NCBI GenBank assembly: GCA_030728545.1
Contig: JANQZQ010000017.1
Coordinates: forward strand, 1-9,100
DNA: 9,100 bases
Direction: 5' to 3'
From: Ilumatobacteraceae bacterium
Lineage (GTDB): Bacteria; Actinomycetota; Acidimicrobiia; Acidimicrobiales; Ilumatobacteraceae
Positions 6,537-9,100 of the stretch are shown here, one piece after another. How positions within the stretch are numbered: the first letter of the stretch is position 1; every line of letters starts with the position of its first letter. The notes under the pieces were generated by a model that worked only from the letters and a program-made list of their open reading frames with translations, did not search any database and was not told the origin of the DNA. Position numbers and translations under genes: made by a program.

Positions 6537-7301
6537 CTAGCCCGCGGCAATCGGCTTGATGGCGTTCAATTCGCGCCGTAGTGCAAATGCCTCCCGCAGA
6601 ATCTTCACAATGACCGATGGCGACGAGAGCGTCGAAATACCGCGAGTGCGTGGAAAGTAATCGACCCCAAACTGCACAATCGGATACCCAAGTTTTTTGG
6701 CCCGCACGATGAGTTCGGCATCGATGAACGAGCCTTCGCTCTTCAGCACAATGTTGTTAAAAACCGACGCGCGACACACCTTGAATGCAAAGTTCACGTC
6801 TCGCACTCGCACGCCAAACAACACCCGCACCAGGCCGTTGTACAACGACGAGTACACGACGCGGGTCAAACCTTCGTCAGTGCGATCAAATCGGTACGCG
6901 CTGGCGATGTCGGCTTCGTAGGTGCGCAACAGGCGCAGCGCTCGATGCAGCTCGAGCATGTCAAACGGCAAATCGGCGTCGGTATAAACGATGACATCGC
7001 CCGTGGCCGCAGCAAAACCCGACTTCATCGAGCCGCCGAGCTTGCGATTGGCCGGGTGGTGCACCACCCGCACGCGCGGGTTGCTGGCGGCTGCCTCGTC
7101 GGCCAACTGGGCAGTCGCATCGGTCGAAGCGTCGTTCACCACGATGAGTTCGTAGTCGCCCACTTCGCCCGAAGCCATCAATTCGCGTGCCACATCGTGG
7201 CCGGCGTTGAGTGCTCGCAGGATGTACTGCTCTTCGTTCCACATCGGGAAAAAGATCGACAATTTAGAAAAGTGCGGCACCGAAAACAGGCTACGAGCCA
7301 T
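6537..7301 (-). CDS. family 2 glycosyltransferase (polyprenyl-phosphate sugar synthase-like)
   Basis: A 254-residue GT-A enzyme similar to dolichol/polyprenyl-phosphate mannosyl- or glucosyltransferases. Visible parts: LSIFFPMWNEEQYI (14-27), the nucleotide-sugar motif ELIVVNDASTD (51-61), GGSMKSGFAAATGDVIVYTDADLPFD (split; DxD at 108-110), RDVNFAFKV (167-175), and GSFIDAELIVRAKKLGYPI (190-208). It would move a sugar from a nucleotide donor to a lipid phosphate at the inner membrane face; donor and acceptor are not predictable. No membrane helices are seen, as in the short DPM1-like class. I choose the ATG at 7301, just before the conserved core. The frame stays open to 7577, but that extension lies opposite the divergent membrane-protein gene and looks non-coding. 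The gene leads a leftward cluster with the L,D-transpeptidase, which fits an envelope role. Confidence 0.92.
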   Translation of the reverse strand: MARSLFSVPHFSKLSIFFPMWNEEQYILRALNAGHDVARELMASGEVGDYELIVVNDASTDATAQLADEAAASNPRVRVVHHPANRKLGGSMKSGFAAATGDVIVYTDADLPFDMLELHRALRLLRTYEADIASAYRFDRTDEGLTRVVYSSLYNGLVRVLFGVRVRDVNFAFKVCRASVFNNIVLKSEGSFIDAELIVRAKKLGYPIVQFGVDYFPRTRGISTLSSPSVIVKILREAFALRRELNAIKPIAAG

Positions 7302-7331
7302 ATTTGCGGGCAATCTGACGACATTGCTCAC

Positions 7332-7337
7332 TACCCT
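7332..7337 (+). promoter_or_regulatory. candidate -10 box (TACCCT) for membrane protein-argG operon
   Basis: TACCCT fits TANNNT and ends 7 nt before the GTG at 7345, in the 43-base divergent gap with the glycosyltransferase. No clear -35 is visible. Confidence 0.35.
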
Positions 7338-7344
7338 TAGAGCA

Positions 7345-7716
7345 GTGAACACCGTTGTCGCTAGTCGCCCGTGGCGAGTGTTGGCGTCAGCAAGTTGGGT
7401 GGGCATTTTGCTTTGCCAGGTTGCCGTGGCGGTCTCGAGCCGCAATATCGGCAAGTCGGCGTGGTGGCTGGGCCCAGAATCCAACCCACAATTTCCACTC
7501 GTGTGGGCATTGCCGTTTGCCATCACCATCGCCGGGCTTATCGCCACACAGCGACCGCGTAAGTACACATTGTTCATTCACCTCGGTTGTGTGGCGGCTC
7601 TTGTTGGCGTGGCCATCGGTGATCTTGGCAATGCGCCAGGTGTCGCGCTGCTCGAGTTTGTACTCGCTGGCATTGCCCTGTTGGTTGCCTTTGTTTCGTT
7701 GGCGGCACGACCATGA
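7345..7716 (+). CDS. small four-helix membrane protein of unknown function
   Basis: I do not recognise this protein. From the GTG at 7345 it has 123 residues with four hydrophobic stretches (about 12-31, 52-68, 74-93 and 98-120) and short loops. The 32-50 loop holds RNIGKSAWWLGPESNPQ, and the 69-73 loop is basic (QRPRK), which suggests it lies in the cytoplasm. There is no signal cleavage site, enzyme motif or cysteine pair. The frame is open upstream to 7207, but that part is antisense to the glycosyltransferase, so I do not use it. Its TGA stop overlaps the argG ATG (ATGA), implying coupled translation. Because argG follows so tightly, a transport or regulatory link to arginine synthesis is conceivable, but nothing in the sequence proves it. 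Confidence 0.7.
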   Translation: MNTVVASRPWRVLASASWVGILLCQVAVAVSSRNIGKSAWWLGPESNPQFPLVWALPFAITIAGLIATQRPRKYTLFIHLGCVAALVGVAIGDLGNAPGVALLEFVLAGIALLVAFVSLAARP

Positions 7717-9029
7717 CCCGAGTGCTCACATCGCTGCCCAGTGATGAACGCGTCGGCATCGCTTTTTCTGGCGGTCTTGACACCTCTGCTGCGGTTGCGT
7801 GGATGAAAGCCAAAGGTGCAATCCCTTGTGCCTACACCGCTGATCTTGGTCAGCCCGACGAACCCGACCTCGACGCAGTTGCCAAACGCGCGAAGGAATA
7901 CGGCGCATCAGTTGCTCGCGTAGTGGATTGTGTCGAGCAACTGGTGAACGAAGGTTTGGTTGCCCTGCAGTGCGGCGCATTCCACATCAGCACCGCTGGC
8001 AAAACATATTTCAACACCACGCCCCTCGGCCGCGCGGTAACCGGCACGTTGCTGGTGCGCGCCATGCAACAAGACAACGTTGACATCTGGGGTGATGGCA
8101 GCACCTACAAGGGCAACGACATCGAGCGGTTCTATCGATACGGCCTGCTTGCCAACCCGGCACTGCGCATTTACAAGCCCTGGCTGGACACTGCATTCGT
8201 CAGCGAACTTGGCGGTCGCGCCGAGATGAGTGCCTTTCTCACCAAGCACAAGTTGCCGTATCGCGACAGTGCCGAAAAGGCGTATTCCACCGATGCAAAC
8301 ATTTGGGGTGCAACTCACGAGGCAAAGTCGCTCGAAGAGTTGTCTACTTCTATGCACATCGTGGCGCCGATCATGGGTGTGGCGCACTACGACCCCAGCG
8401 TGCGCATCGACGCCGAAGATGTGCGCGTGCGCTTTCACGAGGGCTGGCCAGTGGCCATCAACGGTCGCGAGTTTTCATCACGAGTGGATTTGGTGCGCGA
8501 AGCCAACACAATTGGCGGTCGCCACGGCCTGGGCATGAGCGACCAAATCGAGAACCGCATCATCGAAGCCAAGAGCCGCGGCATCTACGAAGCACCTGGG
8601 TTGGCGTTGCTGTACATCGCCTACGAGCGACTGGTCACGGCGATTCACAACGAAAACACGCTGGAGAACTACCACCAGATGGGGCGTCGTCTGGGCCGAC
8701 TGCTTTACGAAGGACGCTGGTTCGACCCGCAGGCACTCATGTTGCGCGAGTCGTTGGCGCGTTGGGTGGGCACTCTCGTGAGTGGCGAAGTCACCATCCA
8801 ATTGCGTCGCGGCGACGACTACACCATCTTGAATACGACTGGCGACAACATCACCTACGCGCCCGAGCGCCTCAGCATGGAACGCGTGGAGGATGCCGCA
8901 TTCGGCCCGCTAGATCGCATCGGCCAATTGACCATGCGCAACTTGGATATCGACGACACGCGCAACAAGTTGGATGCATACCGCACGTCGGGCACACTCG
9001 GCCCAGGCGGCCTTGAGGAAATTGAGTAG
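7713..9029 (+). CDS. argG: argininosuccinate synthase, long (E. coli-like) type
   Basis: A complete cytoplasmic 438-residue enzyme that condenses citrulline and aspartate with ATP to form argininosuccinate, the penultimate step of arginine synthesis. The N terminus carries the ATP-pyrophosphatase loop GIAFSGGLDTS (SGGLDTS 19-25). It is then collinear with E. coli ArgG: YTADLGQPDE (41-50), ALQCGAFH (84-91), YFNTTPLGRAVTGT (99-112), WGDGSTYKGNDIERF (126-140), EKAYSTDANIWGATHEAK (188-205), GGRHGLGMSDQIENR, and TMRNLDIDDTR near the end. This is the long 'type 2' form; the roughly 400-residue mycobacterial type (AYSGGLDTS, HGCTGKGNDQVRF) differs. The ATG lies in an ATGA overlap with the preceding membrane-protein gene, so the two are surely one transcript. 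The other arginine genes are not in view, and I see no ArgR-box-like palindrome in the short upstream gap. Confidence 0.97.
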   Translation: MTRVLTSLPSDERVGIAFSGGLDTSAAVAWMKAKGAIPCAYTADLGQPDEPDLDAVAKRAKEYGASVARVVDCVEQLVNEGLVALQCGAFHISTAGKTYFNTTPLGRAVTGTLLVRAMQQDNVDIWGDGSTYKGNDIERFYRYGLLANPALRIYKPWLDTAFVSELGGRAEMSAFLTKHKLPYRDSAEKAYSTDANIWGATHEAKSLEELSTSMHIVAPIMGVAHYDPSVRIDAEDVRVRFHEGWPVAINGREFSSRVDLVREANTIGGRHGLGMSDQIENRIIEAKSRGIYEAPGLALLYIAYERLVTAIHNENTLENYHQMGRRLGRLLYEGRWFDPQALMLRESLARWVGTLVSGEVTIQLRRGDDYTILNTTGDNITYAPERLSMERVEDAAFGPLDRIGQLTMRNLDIDDTRNKLDAYRTSGTLGPGGLEEIE

Positions 9030-9045
9030 TTCCACCGAGGACCTA

Positions 9046-9071
9046 CGGTTTAGGAAACTGGCGCTCTTTTT
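9046..9071 (+). terminator. possible weak terminator after argG
   Basis: A 6-pair stem (CGGTTT with AAACTG, one G-U pair, three-base loop AGG) lies 17 bases past the argG stop. A run of five T follows after six bases. The stem is weak and the T run is displaced, so this is only a candidate. The rest of 9030-9100 holds nothing I can identify. Confidence 0.25.
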
Positions 9072-9100
9072 CGCGAGACTCTTTGTGCGGGGATGGTGCG

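Noticed and set aside
7302..7577. N-terminal extension of the glycosyltransferase by 92 residues
   Set aside because: The segment is antisense to the membrane protein gene, shows no family motif, and the conserved GT2 core starts just after the ATG at 7301.
8303..9016. 237-codon rightward open frame within argG
   Set aside because: Arg/His/Ala-rich out-of-frame reading of a fully conserved argG; no homologous features and no start signal.
1..9100. A defence island, phage module, toxin-antitoxin pair or biosynthetic cluster
   Set aside because: Every sizeable frame that looks real is a housekeeping, regulatory or envelope gene; no nuclease, integrase, toxin, NRPS or PKS signature was seen on either strand.

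Overview
The window looks like chromosomal DNA of an actinomycete-type bacterium (Actinomycetota). The best indicators are an adjacent PafB/PafC pair of WYL-domain regulators, a peptidoglycan-binding L,D-transpeptidase with a Thr/Val/Pro-rich tail, frequent GTG starts, and start codons that appear leaderless behind TANNNT -10 boxes. Base composition is moderately GC-rich. An Acidimicrobiia-like lineage is possible (the TTVP-type low-complexity tail recalls that group), but this is inference. I see no mobile element, phage gene, CRISPR array, tRNA or rRNA. Coding density is very high and no gap exceeds 100 bases.

Layout, left to right. (1) A leftward operon, pgi -> pafB -> pafC (2882 down to the left edge), joins glucose-6-phosphate isomerase to the two subunits of a DNA-damage-responsive activator. 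pafC is cut by the window edge and starts with an unusual histone-like lysine-rich tail. (2) rarD, a rightward EamA/RarD-type membrane transporter (2923-3837), diverges from pgi and converges on (3) a leftward TetR-family regulator (3834-4463); their stop codons overlap. (4) A leftward cluster (7301 down to 4557) holds a family 2 glycosyltransferase, a membrane-anchored L,D-transpeptidase and an alpha/beta hydrolase. The first two fit cell-envelope construction; the hydrolase substrate is unknown. (5) Divergent from that cluster, a rightward pair (7345-9029) joins a small four-helix membrane protein of unknown function to argG by an ATGA overlap. This ArgG is of the long, E. coli-like type.

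Most of the window is ordinary housekeeping. The points most worth a second look are the lysine-rich tail on PafC, the unknown membrane protein coupled to argG, the long-type ArgG in an actinobacterial setting, the linkage of pgi with pafBC, and three start codons with a TANNNT box exactly 7 nt upstream. I did not find convincing evidence of a new defence or other accessory system.
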